Below, one piece after another: positions 62,648-64,000 of a DNA stretch of 64,000 nucleotides (within the stretch, counting starts at the first letter, position 1; every line of letters begins with the position of its first letter). The notes beneath the pieces are model-generated. The model had not been told where the DNA came from. It worked only from the letters and a program-made list of their open reading frames with translations, and ran no database searches. The stretch is from assembly GCF_000417875.1 (NCBI RefSeq), contig NW_006920886.1:356120-420119 (forward strand), given 5' to 3'. The stretch is from Pseudozyma flocculosa PF-1 (Eukaryota > Basidiomycota > Ustilaginomycetes > Ustilaginales > Ustilaginaceae). The position numbers were made by a program, and so were the translations under genes.

Positions 62648-64000
62648 GGCCGACTCGACATCGCTGGCGATGCTCTCGGTCTTGGTGCGGGCAGTCGGCG
62701 CCATCTCTGCACGAATGCTGTCGTCGTCCGGGGGCCCGCCTGATTGAGTTGGCAGCGGCGGGGTCTCGATGCCGGACATGGCGTCGGCCGGCTCGTCTGC
62801 TGCAGTAATGTCGAGATCTTGCTTCGCTGCGGTATCGGCAGCGGCGGCAACTTCCTTGTTCTCGCCGCCTTCTTCCTCGTCCTCGGTGGCGTCCACGCTC
62901 TCGGTACCCTCGCCGCCGTTGCCGTATCCGTAGCGCTTCAAGAGCTCTTCGATCGGCACGTCGGCGTCGGCGGCCAGGCCGGCGTCCTCGCTGTCATCCG
63001 CCTCGTCCTCCTCCCACATCTTTCGCTCCAGCTCCTCGTCTTCGGCCGCAGCCTCCGGGTCGACGGCGGAGAAGTCGACGTCTTCGCCATCCGGGTCGGG
63101 CGTGGCAGGGCCGGTCGCGGCTGAGGACGAGGCGAGCGATGCTGATCGCGTCGATCGTCGGGTGCGAGGTGTTCGTCGAGCGGGTGCGTCGGCAGCATCG
63201 TCTCGATCCATGGCCCCGACCGAGGGGTTGTCCGCCTCGTCGACAGCAGACAACGAATCCTCCTGCCCGGAGGTAACATCAAGGCCTCGAAGGGATGGCG
63301 GCTCGTCTCTTGCCTCCGTCGCCTGCTCCTCGATAGCCGGTGCGGGCGACGGTGTCGTGAATCGGCCCGTTTCCTCATTGTCGAGCATCTCAACCAGCCG
63401 CCTGCCCCCGTCGCCTCCGCTCTTAATGCTTAGCCTGCTGCCGGCCGAGACGACGCTCACCGCCTCGCTCTCCGAACCGGTCTGAGAGCCCGCGTCGGTG
63501 TCGGTGCCAGCGCCGTCGTCGCCTTCAAGCTCCTCCTCCTCCTCCTCGTCCACATCATAGAAGCTGCGCTCGCTGTCGCTGCTCGAGCTGCCGAGGTCCA
63601 TGCGCGCCATCTCCTCGTGCTGCTTCTGCAGCATCTGCGTGCTCTTCTCGAGGATGGCATTGAGCTGCTCCTTGTCGAGCTTGTCCTTTTCCGCCTTTTC
63701 GCGGGCCGCCTTCCTGGCACGCACGACGTTGGCGGCGAGTCGCCACTGCTTTGCGACCTCGCGCACCGTCCACTTGGCGAGTGCCCTCAGCCGCCTCTCC
63801 TCGGCGCGCCGCTCGCGCTCGCTCGATCCCGACTGGCGGTCCCAGTAGGCCGCGACCATGCGCGACACTCGCTTGGCCAGGGTGATGCGCTGCTTGTGGT
63901 TCTGCCGCATCTGCTGCGACATCGAAACCATGGCCTCGAGCAGGTGGTCTTGGCGATCGCGGCTTCGGGGCGCCTTGTGCGGTCGAAGGTGAGCCAAATG
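59583..64000 (-). CDS. SWR1: SWR1 chromatin-remodelling ATPase (partial at its 5' end), two visible exons
   Basis: The visible exons, in transcript order, are 64000-59748 and 59616-59583 (complement), about 1428 residues, and the N-terminus is outside. Swr1 exchanges H2A for H2A.Z in nucleosomes. The start of the visible part has the HSA helix (AKWTVREVAKQWRLAANVVR), followed by acidic, Ser-rich linkers. ATPase motifs are ADEMGLGKTIQTIALL, DEAHHIKN and LLLTGTPLQNNLMDLWSLMY. A long insertion with a polyglutamine run separates the lobes, typical of the Swr1/Ino80 class. Lobe 2 has ILIFTQMTKVLDILEAFLN, STRSGGLGINLTGADTV and DRAHRIGQTRDVHIYRFV. Splicing the 34-base last exon turns the end into YMLRFVEADWDHFA, the expected Swr1-like C-terminus, where the unspliced frame gives an Arg-rich tail. 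Confidence 0.96.

Overview
The window is 64 kb of GC-rich fungal nuclear DNA holding 20 protein-coding genes, two of them cut by the window edges, and one 167-base run of N. Short introns of about 70-130 bases with GTGAGT/GTAAGT donors and CAG acceptors, mitochondrial F1Fo-ATPase and complex IV genes, a DASH-complex gene, a KDM4-type demethylase and the high-GC codon use point to a basidiomycete. A smut-lineage fungus (Ustilaginomycotina) is my best guess, but the placement is inferred from gene content and style and not from a marker gene.

Layout: 1-5.4 kb, TFIIH subunit TFB1 (partial, minus) and HID1 (plus). 5.6-8.4 kb, a basic helix-loop-helix (bHLH) protein (minus) whose N-terminus resembles the C-terminal subdomain of acyl-adenylate-forming enzymes. 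10-14.4 kb, ATP synthase epsilon subunit ATP15 and eIF4A (both minus). 15.8-18.3 kb, HEL2/ZNF598-type ribosome-quality-control E3 ligase (plus). 18.7-19.3 kb, kinetochore DAD1 (minus). 21.5-27.8 kb, KDM4/JMJD2-like demethylase (plus). 28.9-31.0 kb, acyl-CoA synthetase ending in SKL (plus). 32.6 kb, ATP18 (minus). 33.7-36.9 kb, a ten-exon MFS transporter (plus). 37.7-39.8 kb, YVH1 phosphatase (plus). 40.1-42.2 kb, SF3B2/CUS1 (minus). 43.3-46.5 kb, eIF3a (plus, interrupted by the N gap). 47.3-50.1 kb, an unrecognised Ser/Thr/Ala-rich protein (plus). 50.4-53.2 kb, an SH3BGR-like thioredoxin-fold protein with a very long tail (minus). 54.1-55.3 kb, cytochrome oxidase COX5 (plus). 55.7-57.2 kb, an eight-exon HAD-like hydrolase (minus). 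57.8-59.5 kb, a TOPORS-like RING protein (plus). 59.6-64 kb, SWR1 (partial, minus).

Most genes are housekeeping: translation and ribosome biology (eIF4A, eIF3a, HEL2, YVH1), mitochondrial energy (ATP15, ATP18, COX5), and transcription, chromatin and splicing (TFB1, SWR1, KDM4, SF3B2). There is no gene cluster, no recognisable transposon, no CRISPR array, and no tRNA or rRNA that I could recognise. Most neighbours are divergent or convergent pairs. Several divergent promoters share short AT-rich GAATTT/GAAATT elements set in CCTGGCC-rich DNA.

The most unusual item is the bHLH protein. Splicing two short exons onto the large bHLH exon gives a continuous reading frame that starts with an adenylate-forming-enzyme C-terminal module. 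In that module the usual catalytic lysine is replaced by alanine. Exon boundaries throughout were worked out by hand from splice sites, reading phase and family conservation, and they need transcript support.
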